Source of the DNA: Dyadobacter bucti
GTDB taxonomy: Bacteria; Bacteroidota; Bacteroidia; Cytophagales; Spirosomataceae
Assembly (NCBI RefSeq): GCF_005869225.1
Contig: NZ_SWFP01000002.1
Coordinates: forward strand, 434,001-498,000
Reading direction: 5' to 3'
Length of the DNA: 64,000 bases
Positions 8,055 through 17,171 of this stretch are shown piece after piece. How positions within the stretch are numbered: position 1 is the first letter of the stretch; each line of letters begins with the position of its first letter. The position numbers and the translations under genes were made by a program. The notes below the pieces were generated by a model, which saw only the letters and a program-made list of their open reading frames with translations, did no database searches and had not been told where the DNA came from.

Positions 8055-10532
8055 CTAAAATACGAGGGTATAAGTTTTTCCTGGTTGTGTCTCGAAATCA
8101 TAAACGAAAGTACCTTTCACTGGCTGCACACCCACTTTTGCATTGGGTGCAACCAGGGCCTTTGCGCCTTCTTCGGTGGTGTAAAATGAATTGGTATTTG
8201 CGCCGGAAGCAGCTTTCAGTGCTATTCCCTGCCCTTTCAAAACATTGGGAACCCTGATCCGGCAATTTCCGCCAAGCGCTGAGCGCACTTCCAGCCTTGC
8301 AACCCTGCCTTCTTTCCATTCCAGAGATACGACTTCAAATCCACCTCTTGCCCTTAAACCCTCAACGCTGCCGGTTTGCCAGACATCGGGCAACGCAGGC
8401 AGAAAATGAATGGCGCCATCGTGGTTCTGCATCAGCATTTCGGCAATACCGGCGGTGCATCCGAAATTACCATCGATCTGGAACGGAGGATGGGCATCAA
8501 AAAGATTGGTGTATGTGCCTCCGCCGCCTTTTTTATCCGGCGCGTCCACCGGTGAAAGCTGGTCAGTGATGAGTTTATAAGCCCGGTTACCATCCAGCAG
8601 CCGCGCCCACCAGTTTACTTTCCAGCCCATAGACCAGCCTGTGGAAACGTCGCCGCGGTGTTCCAGGGAAGTACGGGCGGCACTAAACAGCTCTGGGGTA
8701 CGGTATGCCGAAAGCTGCCCCGACGGGTATAATCCGTAAAGGTGTGAAATATGGCGATGTTTGTCGTCCGGATTGTCGAGGTCTTCCAGCCACTCCTGCA
8801 ATTGTCCGAATTTCCCTACCTGCATCGGTGCCAGCCGGGAGCGTTTTTCTTTGAGTGTTTTTATAAACTCCTTATCCGTACCCAAAGCTTCCGCCGCTCG
8901 CATGGCAGCAGTGAAAATATCGAATACGATCTGATTGTCCATGGTATTTCCCGCACCGATCGTCACATCCTTCCGCGAAGCCGGAAAGTTCTCGGGCGAC
9001 ATGCTTGGCGACACCACCAGCCATTTGTGCACCGGCTCTTCGATCAGAAAATCAACAAAAAACTGTGCAGCTCCTTTCAGCGCGGGATATACGGCTTTCA
9101 GGTACGTTTTGTCTCCTGAGTACCGGTATTTTTCCCACAAATGCGTGCTCAGCCAGGCACCGCCCATTGGCCACATAGCGTAAAAAATAGGGTCCACCGG
9201 GCCGGTAATGCGCCATATATCTGTATTGTGATGTGCGAGCCAGCCGCCTGCCCCATACATTACTTTTGCCGTTTCCTTTCCGGTTACCGACAGTTCCTGC
9301 ACCATCTTCACCAGCGGGTCATGCATCTCGGTCAGGTTGGTGATCTCTGCCGGCCAGTAATTCATTTCCGTATTGATATTGATGGTATACTTGCTGTCCC
9401 AGGGCGGGGCCATTTCCTGGTTCCACAATCCCTGAAGCGTTGCCGGCTGGCTCACCGGAACATCTTTTCCCGCAGGCTGGGATGCGGAAATCAGCAGATA
9501 CCTTCCGAATTGAAAATACAGGGAAACAAGCTGCGGATCATTTCCGGCGGCAAATTTCCGGATCCGCTCGTCGGTAGGAAGGCTGGCTGCCGCTGACGTG
9601 CCCAGATCCAGCTTTACCCGGTTGAAATACTTCTGGTAAGCTGCGATATGGCTGGCCAGTACCGCATCAAACGAACGTACCGCGGCTTTGGCCAGAAACT
9701 GACCGGCTTTCGCCTCCGGATTGGCAGTGAGCGTTTTGTAGTCAACAAAATTGGTGGCTATGGATATATATATTGTAGCTGCATCTGCTTTGTCAATTGT
9801 CACGGCAGTATCGCTGACGCTCATGCTGCCGCCTTGGGGAAGTACCTTTACATGTGCGTTGAAAGCGACCTGCCCCTTCACATTTTCATGGTCGGAGGTG
9901 ATGCCTGCAAATGTGAGCTTGCCGGTTTTGTCTGTTTTGCGTGTGCCTTTTTGAGGGCTGGTAAAAAACGAGGAAAATGTCAGTTTGCCCGGCTTGTCGG
10001 CAGTCAGCCGGATGGCAATGACCTGATCGGGCACCGAAGCGATTACCTGCCGGGTATAACGCACGCCGTTCACCGTATAAGAGGTGGTGGTTACAGCTTT
10101 GTCCAGGTCAAGCTCGCGGTGGTAACCATCGAACGAACTATGTCCGGGAAAAGCTATATGGAGGTTGCCGACGGGCTGGTACATCATTCCCTGCGCCTTT
10201 TTTGATTCTATCTTGTCAGCTGCCAGTTTCTGGGCTTCGGCGTGTTTGCCTTCGAAAATCAGTTTCCGGATCACGGGTAAAGCTGCCAGAGCGTCCGGAT
10301 TATCATTCCGGTTGGGGCCGCCCGACCATACGGTTGCTTCGTTCAGTTTGACAATTTCCTGTTCGGGGTTGCCGTAAACCATTGCACCCAGCCGCCCGTT
10401 CCCGACCGGTAGTGCATCGGTCCAGGTATTTCCGGCGGGTTGTTTGTACCAAAGTTTCAGTGCGCCCGGCTGGTTTGCAAGAAGAGGATTGCTTAAAAGA
10501 AAAAGAGTCAGTAACGGAAATAGTATTTTCAT
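8055..10532 (-). CDS. Glycoside hydrolase family 95 alpha-L-fucosidase/galactosidase
   Basis: This 825-residue exported protein has a clear signal peptide (residues 1-19, cut near LLAN). The GH95 N-terminal beta-sandwich opens with [20 protein letters not shown], and the catalytic (alpha/alpha)6 barrel carries the family signatures [23 protein letters not shown] and [14 protein letters not shown], where the catalytic Asn, Glu and Asp of characterised GH95 enzymes sit. GH95 inverting enzymes remove terminal alpha-1,2-L-fucose or alpha-L-galactose. It is the first gene of a minus-strand cluster whose later members oxidise and dehydrate sugars. The upstream 335 bp contain repeat hairpins but no convincing promoter. 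Family assignment is secure; fucose versus L-galactose specificity is open. Confidence 0.93.
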   Translation of the reverse strand: MKILFPLLTLFLLSNPLLANQPGALKLWYKQPAGNTWTDALPVGNGRLGAMVYGNPEQEIVKLNEATVWSGGPNRNDNPDALAALPVIRKLIFEGKHAEAQKLAADKIESKKAQGMMYQPVGNLHIAFPGHSSFDGYHRELDLDKAVTTTSYTVNGVRYTRQVIASVPDQVIAIRLTADKPGKLTFSSFFTSPQKGTRKTDKTGKLTFAGITSDHENVKGQVAFNAHVKVLPQGGSMSVSDTAVTIDKADAATIYISIATNFVDYKTLTANPEAKAGQFLAKAAVRSFDAVLASHIAAYQKYFNRVKLDLGTSAAASLPTDERIRKFAAGNDPQLVSLYFQFGRYLLISASQPAGKDVPVSQPATLQGLWNQEMAPPWDSKYTININTEMNYWPAEITNLTEMHDPLVKMVQELSVTGKETAKVMYGAGGWLAHHNTDIWRITGPVDPIFYAMWPMGGAWLSTHLWEKYRYSGDKTYLKAVYPALKGAAQFFVDFLIEEPVHKWLVVSPSMSPENFPASRKDVTIGAGNTMDNQIVFDIFTAAMRAAEALGTDKEFIKTLKEKRSRLAPMQVGKFGQLQEWLEDLDNPDDKHRHISHLYGLYPSGQLSAYRTPELFSAARTSLEHRGDVSTGWSMGWKVNWWARLLDGNRAYKLITDQLSPVDAPDKKGGGGTYTNLFDAHPPFQIDGNFGCTAGIAEMLMQNHDGAIHFLPALPDVWQTGSVEGLRARGGFEVVSLEWKEGRVARLEVRSALGGNCRIRVPNVLKGQGIALKAASGANTNSFYTTEEGAKALVAPNAKVGVQPVKGTFVYDFETQPGKTYTLVF

Positions 10533-10739
10533 GAAAACGTCGGGTATCGGGAATTGGCAAACGAAGATCTACTAACAGATAGAAGTATTTTAATGGAGAA
10601 TCTAATGCATGCCGGCAAGGAATAATCTGCCCGCAAATTATCGCAGGCGTATTAACAGAACCATTAATAAAACATTAATCGATGGGGCTGAATGATGTTT
10701 TTTCTCGTTCCGTTTATATATCCTGGCTTGTGAGCAGGT

Positions 10740-10850
10740 GTCGGGGTGCGACGGGCTTTGCCCGCCGGAGACGTACCGGGCCCTTTCAGGGCTGGCTTCA
10801 CCCTCCCCCGCCCAGGGTTTAAACCCTGGGTTGGGAGGAGGGGCATGGTT
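10740..10850. repeat. Interspersed hairpin repeat upstream of the antiporter gene
   Basis: The 335-bp gap 10533-10867 between the divergent fucosidase and antiporter genes holds three hairpins: CGGGC-ttt-GCCCG (10752-10764), GGCCCT-ttc-AGGGCT (10779-10793) and the perfect 20-bp palindrome CCCAGGGTTTAAACCCTGGG (10811-10830), flanked by C-rich and G-rich arms. The block is much more GC-rich than bases 10560-10680. The short stems with 3-nt loops recall the array at 1-1110. The rest of the gap shows nothing recognisable. Confidence 0.75.
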
Positions 10851-10867
10851 TTTGGGGTTCTAACGGT

Positions 10868-12136
10868 ATGGATAGTTATATCGTTACCATTACCATAATT
10901 GGAATAGCGGCTTTGGGAATGGCCTGGATGCCTTCCTTCACCAGGAAGACCGGCATTTCCGATTCGGTCGTCTATGTGTTGCTTGGCATCATCGTCTATG
11001 AATGCCTGGATATACTGCCTTCCCCCAATCCGATGGTGTATGAGGATTTTACAATTCACGTTACAGAACTCGTCGTAGTAATATCGCTGATGGGAACCGG
11101 ACTGAAAATCGACCGCCCGTTTTCCTTCAAATCATGGCAAGTGCCTTTCCGTTTGCTCACGGTAACCATGATTCTATGTATTGCATCCGTAGCGATTCTA
11201 GCCTATTATTTTCTCAAACTTGACCTCGCTTCTTCAGTTTTACTGGGCGCAGTGCTTGCGCCTACCGACCCAGTCCTTGCTTCGGATGTACAGGTGGGGC
11301 CTCCGATGGAGGAGGTCAAAGACGAAGTGAGGTTTTCGCTCACCGCCGAAGCGGGTATGAACGACGGTATGGCTTTTCCTTTTACCTGGCTGGCAATCCT
11401 GCTGGCCGCGGCTGGGGCAGCGGACAGCAGTTTTACAAGTGTTTTTAAAGAATGGCTTACAATCGATCTGATCTATAAAATCGTTTGCGGCTTAGTAATG
11501 GGCCTGCTGATGGGCAGACTTTTAGCTTTCTTGATCTTTAATTTTTCCCAAAAAAACAAAGCGATTCAGCTCAACGATGGGTTTATCGCGGTAGCTGCCT
11601 CCCTGGCGATTTTCGGCATTACTGAACTGGTGCACGGCTATGGATTTGTCGCAGTTTTTGTCGCATCCATAACGCTCCGCAATTATGAACTGGACAATAA
11701 ATTCCACAAGGACCTGCACAGCTTTTCGGATCAGTCTGAACGGATCCTGGTGGCCGTAGTACTGTTGATTTTTGGCGGCAGCCTGGTACATGGAATCCTG
11801 GATTATTTAACGTGGCAGATGGCATTACTTTCCGTGGTCTTCCTGCTCCTGATCCGGCCCCTGTCAGGTTTGATCGGATTACTGGGAACGCCTCTGCATT
11901 TGAAAGAAAAGCTGGGGATCAGTTTTTATGGAATCCGCGGCATCGGTTCATTTTATTATCTCGCTTTTGCCCTGAAGGAAGCATCATTTCCTTATGGCAA
12001 AGAACTCTGGTCCATGGTGGCTTTCATTGCACTGTTATCCGTCGTGATGCACGGGCTTACCGCCACGAGGGTTATGTCAAAACTTGAAAAACGATTCTCA
12101 CAGAACATCCCGGAAGAGTCGGGAAAGCCCCTCTAG
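10868..12136 (+). CDS. CPA1-family Na+/H+ (or K+/H+) antiporter
   Basis: This 422-residue polytopic membrane protein has about 11-12 hydrophobic segments. The CPA1 hallmarks are visible: LGAVLAPTDPVLASDVQ at about residue 135-151 (GAxxAPTDP helix) and AEAGMNDGMAFPFTW at about 162-176, whose Asn-Asp pair matches the ion-binding pair of NhaP-type exchangers. It should exchange cytoplasmic Na+ or K+ for protons. It is the only plus-strand gene in the first 31 kb, stands alone, and is bracketed by related palindromic repeats; its stop codon lies inside the downstream one. Ion specificity cannot be read from sequence. Confidence 0.9.
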   Translation: MDSYIVTITIIGIAALGMAWMPSFTRKTGISDSVVYVLLGIIVYECLDILPSPNPMVYEDFTIHVTELVVVISLMGTGLKIDRPFSFKSWQVPFRLLTVTMILCIASVAILAYYFLKLDLASSVLLGAVLAPTDPVLASDVQVGPPMEEVKDEVRFSLTAEAGMNDGMAFPFTWLAILLAAAGAADSSFTSVFKEWLTIDLIYKIVCGLVMGLLMGRLLAFLIFNFSQKNKAIQLNDGFIAVAASLAIFGITELVHGYGFVAVFVASITLRNYELDNKFHKDLHSFSDQSERILVAVVLLIFGGSLVHGILDYLTWQMALLSVVFLLLIRPLSGLIGLLGTPLHLKEKLGISFYGIRGIGSFYYLAFALKEASFPYGKELWSMVAFIALLSVVMHGLTATRVMSKLEKRFSQNIPEESGKPL

Positions 12137-12165
12137 GCCAAGGTTTCAACCCTGGCCTAGAGGGG
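12128..12165. repeat. Long hairpin covering the antiporter stop codon
   Basis: The arms CCCCTCTAGGCCA (12128-12140) and TGGCCTAGAGGGG (12153-12165) are perfectly complementary over 13 bp. The 12-nt centre can pair further (GGTT-tc-AACC). The TAG stop at 12134-12136 is within the left arm. No T-run follows, so this is not a standard intrinsic terminator. The core AAGGTTTCAACCCTGG resembles the CAGGGTTTAAACCCTGG core on the other side of the gene. Confidence 0.75.
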
Positions 12166-12219
12166 TGCGATAATCTGCAGTCTTCCCAAAATAACGGGCT
12201 GGAATATCTGATAAATTTG

Positions 12220-13644
12220 CTACCTGAACATGTCTTTCAGAACTTTTTGGGCTGCATGGTAGCCGCACATTCCGTGCACACCTCCCCCGGGCGGCGTTGA
12301 AGACGAGCAGATGTAAATACCTTTTGCCGAAGTACGGTAAGGTGACCAGCTCATGACCGGCCGGGTATAAAGCTGCCTGATATCCTGAATACCTCCGTTG
12401 ATATCCCCTCCGACATAATTAGGATTATAGGCCTCCATTGCCGAAGGATTCATGGTATGCCGGCCAATAATGATATCCCTGAACCCAGGAGCAAACCTTT
12501 CCACCTGGCTTTCAATTGCCTCGGTCATATCCTCCTGCGAACCATGGGGTACGTGGCAATAGGCCCAGGCGGTATGCCTGCCTTCCGGAGCACGGGTGTT
12601 ATCAAAAATACTTGGCTGCACAAAAAGAACAAACGGATTCTTAGGATGCCCACCTTCCGAAGTGAACTGTTCGGAATCGACAATCTCTTCCAGCGTATTG
12701 CCCAGATGCACCGTTCCGGCCTTCCGGCAGGCCTCTGCCCTGAAAGGCACCTGCTCCTGCAAAGCCCAGTCTATCTTGAACACGCCCATCCCGTAACGGT
12801 ACCGGCCCAGTTTCTTTTTATACGACGAACTTAGTTTTTCACCGGCAATCTCTACCAGCTGCCGGGGCGTGACGTCCAGAAGTACCGCTTTCGATGGGGG
12901 AAGCTCATTGATATTTTTCACCTCAAAGCCCGTCCGGAGCTCACCGCCTATCGAAAAAAAATAAGATTCAAGCGCGCTGGCAATGGCCTGTGAACCACCC
13001 CTGGCGATCGGCCAGTTACCAACGTGTGCAGCCGACATCAGCATAAGTCCGATCGCAGACGTGGCCATATTGGTCAGTGGCTGAATGGCGTGTGCCGACA
13101 TCCCCGCCCATAACCCGCGCGCCTCTTGTGTATGGAACTGTTCGGCCAGCCAGGTAGCGGAAGTAAGTGCTTTCAGGCCAAAACCTGCGAGTGAAAGTGG
13201 GTGGTGAGGGACCGGAAAAGGACTCAGCAGGTCCGGTAACAATTTCGGAAGGTCAGCTACAATCCCCTGCATCAGGTTCAGGTAGGCTTCGCGGTCGCGA
13301 CCGAGCCTGGCTGCGGTATTGTGAACGGATTTCTCCAGTATCCCTGCATTCCCGTCATCAAAAGGGTGGGCAGCTGCGATGGGCGGGTTGATGAGCTCCA
13401 GTCCGTGCTCTGCCAGGGGGATATTCTTAAAAAACGGCGATAATGTAACCATCGGGTGCACTGCCGAACATACATCGTGTACGAACCCTGGCAGGGTCAG
13501 CGCTTTTGAGCGCATCCCTCCTCCTGTTTCTTCTTTACCCTCCACCAGAAGGACAGATAAACCCGCCTGTCTGAGAGTAATGGCGGCCGCAAATCCGTTG
13601 GGACCCGAGCCTACAACTACGGCATCATATTCCTGACTATTCAC
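12220..13644 (-). CDS. FAD-dependent phytoene-desaturase-like oxidoreductase (NAD(P)/FAD family)
   Basis: This 474-residue protein opens with a Rossmann dinucleotide fold, VVVGSGPNGFAAAITLRQAG at residues 9-28, followed by an acidic strand end (LLVEGKEETGGGM). It closes with the CrtI/PYROXD2-like C-terminal FAD motif, SSSTPPGGGVHGMCGYHAA. It should be a cytoplasmic flavoprotein acting on a hydrophobic or poorly known substrate; the family includes carotenoid desaturases and many uncharacterised members. The start codon is GTG: a TAG lies two codons upstream in frame and no nearer ATG fits. It stands alone with 185 bp upstream and no carotenoid genes nearby, so a role in pigment synthesis is not supported. 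Confidence 0.82.
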   Translation of the reverse strand: MNSQEYDAVVVGSGPNGFAAAITLRQAGLSVLLVEGKEETGGGMRSKALTLPGFVHDVCSAVHPMVTLSPFFKNIPLAEHGLELINPPIAAAHPFDDGNAGILEKSVHNTAARLGRDREAYLNLMQGIVADLPKLLPDLLSPFPVPHHPLSLAGFGLKALTSATWLAEQFHTQEARGLWAGMSAHAIQPLTNMATSAIGLMLMSAAHVGNWPIARGGSQAIASALESYFFSIGGELRTGFEVKNINELPPSKAVLLDVTPRQLVEIAGEKLSSSYKKKLGRYRYGMGVFKIDWALQEQVPFRAEACRKAGTVHLGNTLEEIVDSEQFTSEGGHPKNPFVLFVQPSIFDNTRAPEGRHTAWAYCHVPHGSQEDMTEAIESQVERFAPGFRDIIIGRHTMNPSAMEAYNPNYVGGDINGGIQDIRQLYTRPVMSWSPYRTSAKGIYICSSSTPPGGGVHGMCGYHAAQKVLKDMFR

Positions 13645-13829
13645 AAACTATATTTTCAAAGGTCATTCAATCTTGCAAATGCCATACCGGGATGGAATTG
13701 ACAAGGGTACAACTTCAAAAGTTGAGTTGCAGGACATTTACTATTGAAAAATGAAATATCTGTGGATTTATAGGATAAATACCATTAAACAGCTCGAATT
13801 CAGTTTGCAGAACGAATTAAAAATTTGTG

Positions 13830-14555
13830 TTACAAATACAGTTTAACCATTTCTCTCCAGTAGCGGGGACGATGTGCTTCTTCCTCCCAGATATACAGAT
13901 TATGAGGTACTTCGATGTGGTTCAATGAATTGCTTAGTTCCTTATTATTGTCCAGAAATGAGTCTTCCCGGCCTATAACAAGGGTAATATCCAGTTTGCG
14001 GAGCTGTTTCAGCAGTTTGGGATCAGATATTTTGGGAACAAAATACGTAGGCATGTTGAAATAAATATTTTCGTCAAAATATCCGTCGAAAAGATCCTCG
14101 AAGTGGGGCAATGCACGGGTGAGATCATACCGGGCACTCATACCCACTACTTTTGTAAAAATGGTGGGATGCTTTAGTGCAATATTGACAGCATGGTAAC
14201 CCCCCAGGCTGCAGCCCGCTGCAACCAGTCCTTTCCGCCGGTTTTGTTTTTTGATAAAAGGGATTACTTCCTGCAAAATGTAGTTTTCATACTGTATATG
14301 CCGGATGATTCGAAGGTGTGGAGCATCCCGGGAATAGAAACTTTCACCGTCAATGCTGTCGATACAGTAGACCTGGATCTGGCCTGCCTCTATCCTCGGT
14401 TTCATAGCGTCAATGACACGCCAGTCTTCAAAGTCATAGAAATGTGCCGCCCTTGTCGGAAAAAAGATAACAGGAACGCCTGCGTGACCAAAAACAAGCA
14501 TCTCCATATCCCTGTTTAAAACCGGGCTGAACCATTTGTGATATGCTCTTTCCAT
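13830..14555 (-). CDS. Alpha/beta-hydrolase, esterase family
   Basis: This 241-residue protein has no signal peptide. The nucleophile elbow GCSLGG (about residue 114-119) and a late acidic region followed by EEEAHRPRYW supply the likely Ser-Asp-His triad. It resembles the putative-esterase family (esterase D-like and PHB-depolymerase-like folds). It starts 14 bp after the SGNH hydrolase gene, so the two are probably co-transcribed. The substrate is not readable, and a phage- or polysaccharide-associated role is not indicated. Confidence 0.82.
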   Translation of the reverse strand: MERAYHKWFSPVLNRDMEMLVFGHAGVPVIFFPTRAAHFYDFEDWRVIDAMKPRIEAGQIQVYCIDSIDGESFYSRDAPHLRIIRHIQYENYILQEVIPFIKKQNRRKGLVAAGCSLGGYHAVNIALKHPTIFTKVVGMSARYDLTRALPHFEDLFDGYFDENIYFNMPTYFVPKISDPKLLKQLRKLDITLVIGREDSFLDNNKELSNSLNHIEVPHNLYIWEEEAHRPRYWREMVKLYL

Positions 14556-14569
14556 AACAAAGAGGACGA

Positions 14570-15193
14570 TTATGGTGCATTTAAGAAATTTTCCCCGTTT
14601 ACCGGGAGACTAATGTTTTCCAGGATGATCTTTTTCCAGAGTGCATAACCCTCCGCGCTCAGATGCAGCCCGTCTGCTTCAAAAAGTGATTTTCGCGGGT
14701 ATCCCTGATAATTCACCATGGCCGGATATACATCGATATAATTCTGAAAAGGGTCTTTATCTATTTCCTCCCGGATCAGTTTGTTGGTCAGTCTGATCTC
14801 ATCGATAATTCCCCAGCGCTGCAGGCTTGGTTTCACAGAAATAAAAAAACAGGGGATATCCCCGAAAGTACGGCGGATCTGCTCCATCAGCTGACGGTAA
14901 AAAAGGCAAACTTCCGTAGGGTGACGCCCGTCGCCCAGGTCATTGTCGCCGGCGTAAATAACGATTGTCCGTGCCGAGTGCACCGGCGCCAGGATGCGGT
15001 CGAAAAACCAGGTGCAGGCAGCCAGGGTCGACCCGCCAAAACCCAGGTTTACAGGTTTAAAGTTGGCAAAATCGGTATACAAAGTTGACCAGAGCGTAAT
15101 GCTGGAACTGCCGTAGAAGACAGTTTCAGGTTCATAAGAAAGCCCTGCCAGCTCTTTTTCCACCCGCACCACTTCGTCTTCATACCAAACCAT
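14570..15193 (-). CDS. SGNH/GDSL-family hydrolase
   Basis: This 207-residue protein carries the SGNH blocks in order: GSSSI (block I nucleophile Ser, about residue 29), GFGGST (block II Gly), YAGDNDLGDG (block III Asn) and DGLHLSAEGY (block V Asp-x-x-His). It is the size of single-domain GDSL esterases that deacylate lipids or carbohydrates. No signal peptide is seen. It precedes the alpha/beta-hydrolase gene by 14 bp, suggesting paired ester hydrolysis. A TAACTTTG promoter element lies 38 bp upstream of its ATG. Confidence 0.88.
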   Translation of the reverse strand: MVWYEDEVVRVEKELAGLSYEPETVFYGSSSITLWSTLYTDFANFKPVNLGFGGSTLAACTWFFDRILAPVHSARTIVIYAGDNDLGDGRHPTEVCLFYRQLMEQIRRTFGDIPCFFISVKPSLQRWGIIDEIRLTNKLIREEIDKDPFQNYIDVYPAMVNYQGYPRKSLFEADGLHLSAEGYALWKKIILENISLPVNGENFLNAP

Positions 15194-15230
15194 ATATTGA
15201 CTTTATAATTTCTATCCTGATGTCTGTTTC

Positions 15231-15238
15231 CAAAGTTA
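15231..15238 (-). promoter_or_regulatory. Candidate -7 box for the SGNH hydrolase-esterase pair
   Basis: The minus strand reads TAACTTTG, a match to TAnnTTTG, placed to give a leader of about 30 nt before the ATG at 15193. No clear -33 TTTG is found at the expected distance. Confidence 0.45.
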
Positions 15239-15326
15239 CGTCCGTATTGTTAACTGATCATTAATATATGATAATCCTGCAATCATTTCGCCGGGAAATT
15301 CATTTTCCTTTCCTGAAAATTACATG

Positions 15327-17114
15327 CTATTGATCCGTAAGGCTTTCCATAAAATCAACTACATACCCGATTTCAGTTTCAGACAAATCCAGCTTGTCCG
15401 GTGCGAGGGTCTGGTTGGGTACATCCAGCCCAAGCCCTGCACCGCCTCCCCGATTGTAAAAATCCATTACCTCACTGAGGCTCGCGTAGGCACCATTGTG
15501 CATATACGGGCTGGTTTTGGTAATATTCCTTATTGTACTGGTCTTAAAAGAATTTTTCCACTGCGGAAAACGGTTATGCGCTCCCCGCCCGGCATCAGGG
15601 TCCAGAACGGGATGCTCCCAGTCTGCCCGGACGGTTACCCCAAGCACTTCCGATTCAGTTCGCTGATAGTCGGGAGGAACGGTACCATTGAACAATGGCA
15701 TAAAATGGCAGGTCCCGCAACGGGCTTTTCCCATAAACAGGTTAAAGCCTTTTACCTGGTTGTCGGTAAGTGCACGCGCATCCCCGCGCATGTATTTGTC
15801 GAAGGCAGAATTGAAAGGGCTTAAAGATCTTACGAATGAAGCCAGCGCGTTCTGCACATATACCGCCCGGATAGAGTCCATCTTCGGAAAAGCTTTTCGG
15901 AAATATTGCCTGTAATCTTCGTCCGAACCTAAGAGCCTGGCTATGTCCGCGAGGGAGCCATGCATTTCATCTTTGTTATGGATCACATCGGCGGCCTGAT
16001 CTTCCAGGGACGGCGAACGCAGATCGTAAAACAGCGCCTGCTGAAGGGCGGCATAGGCGAGTGTGGGCGCATTTCTGCTGACGTGATCTCTGGCAAAACC
16101 TTTGCTCGTTTTCAAACCATCGGAATAGGCAAGTTCCGGCTGGTGACAGCTTCCGCAGCTTGTTTTTCCGTCGCCGGAAAGCCGGGGATCAAAAAACAGC
16201 TTTCGCCCCAGTGCGACCCTGTCAGCGGTGGATTTGAAGGCAGGATTCGAGACCAGGGATTCTGCGTCAAATGCGTCAACATCAAACAGCGTGACTGCCT
16301 CTCCGTTCAGAAGTTTGTAATCTCTGATAAATGGGATCGCCGCAAGTTTCTGATTCTGATGAAATTCCCTGCATATCGGATTGATATAGTCCTTAATGAA
16401 TGCAGCTCTGTCAAAATCATCAAAGCTTTTTCCTTTTTTCAGGAAATCAGCGGCGGCTTTTGTCTGGCTGGTCAGCCTGGCATACCCAGGTAAAATAGCT
16501 TTGTAGACATCCAGAAACTCGCTGAACGACGCCAGTACAACACCAGCTTCGTCCAGCGTATTGCCCGACGCAGGGGTGTCAAAACCCGAAATCCCCAAAG
16601 TGATCATACGGAACATTTCAAGCCGCCAGGCATCGAAGATGTGAGAATCAGTGATCCGGATATCTTTCCACAAAGATTTGATACGCTTCACATTCACCTG
16701 CATTTTCCGCACCTGCCGGACGAGCTCTTCCTGGTCGGCCGGTTCAGCTGCGTAAACAAGTTCTTCAATCACCTGCAGTCCGCCGGGTTCAAAAACTGCG
16801 TTTTCTTCATCTTCAATCTCGTCGAGCGGTGCACCGTTTACCAGCTTTACGGTAGATGGTGTGAAGTATTCGGAAAATGCCTCTGTTTTTTTAAATAACA
16901 ACCTCAATTTCAAAAACTCCCTTCGGAGGGAAAGGCTGTCTTGTTTCTGTTTTACAAATTCCAGAAAGTTGTCGTTGGCGCTGATCAGGATATCCAGGTC
17001 ATTGTCAAAATTGGCATACAGCTTTTCTGACGGCGTTTTACCCGGACTACAACAACACAGTATAACGGATAGAAGCACAGCCGCAATCCGGCCTGATTTT
17101 TTTTTCATGGACAT
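15327..17114 (-). CDS. Di-heme cytochrome c peroxidase (MauG/CCP family) with imelysin-like N-terminal region
   Basis: The C-terminal ~310 residues of this 595-residue lipoprotein are a bacterial di-heme peroxidase with heme sites CGSCH (320-324) and CGTCH (466-470) and the calcium-region signature FKTSTIRNITKTSPYMHNGA. The signal peptide ends in a Cys-rich lipobox (ILCCCSPG). Residues 30-290 are an extra helical domain; FKKTEAFSEYF and VFEPGGLQVIEE resemble imelysin-like proteins, which is a weak match. It would reduce peroxide or oxidise a partner in the periplasm. A second in-frame ATG two codons later is also possible as the start. A terminator ending the PhoX-like gene lies just upstream, so it is transcribed separately. 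Confidence 0.88.
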   Translation of the reverse strand: MSMKKKSGRIAAVLLSVILCCCSPGKTPSEKLYANFDNDLDILISANDNFLEFVKQKQDSLSLRREFLKLRLLFKKTEAFSEYFTPSTVKLVNGAPLDEIEDEENAVFEPGGLQVIEELVYAAEPADQEELVRQVRKMQVNVKRIKSLWKDIRITDSHIFDAWRLEMFRMITLGISGFDTPASGNTLDEAGVVLASFSEFLDVYKAILPGYARLTSQTKAAADFLKKGKSFDDFDRAAFIKDYINPICREFHQNQKLAAIPFIRDYKLLNGEAVTLFDVDAFDAESLVSNPAFKSTADRVALGRKLFFDPRLSGDGKTSCGSCHQPELAYSDGLKTSKGFARDHVSRNAPTLAYAALQQALFYDLRSPSLEDQAADVIHNKDEMHGSLADIARLLGSDEDYRQYFRKAFPKMDSIRAVYVQNALASFVRSLSPFNSAFDKYMRGDARALTDNQVKGFNLFMGKARCGTCHFMPLFNGTVPPDYQRTESEVLGVTVRADWEHPVLDPDAGRGAHNRFPQWKNSFKTSTIRNITKTSPYMHNGAYASLSEVMDFYNRGGGAGLGLDVPNQTLAPDKLDLSETEIGYVVDFMESLTDQ

Positions 17115-17124
17115 ATAAAAACAT

Positions 17125-17150
17125 AGAAGGCCTCCCGAAAAAGGCCTTCT
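17125..17150 (-). terminator. Intrinsic terminator of the PhoX-like gene
   Basis: The 9-bp stem AGAAGGCCT/AGGCCTTCT with an 8-nt loop is followed on the minus strand by ATGTTTTTAT. It lies 22 bp beyond the stop of the gene ending at 17172 and just before the peroxidase start. Confidence 0.75.
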
Positions 17151-17171
17151 CCAAGTTATAGTAACAGTATT

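Noticed and set aside
12128..12165. Antiporter 3' hairpin as an intrinsic terminator
   Set aside because: The stem is strong, but no T-run follows on either strand and the stop codon is inside the stem, so it is listed as a repeat.
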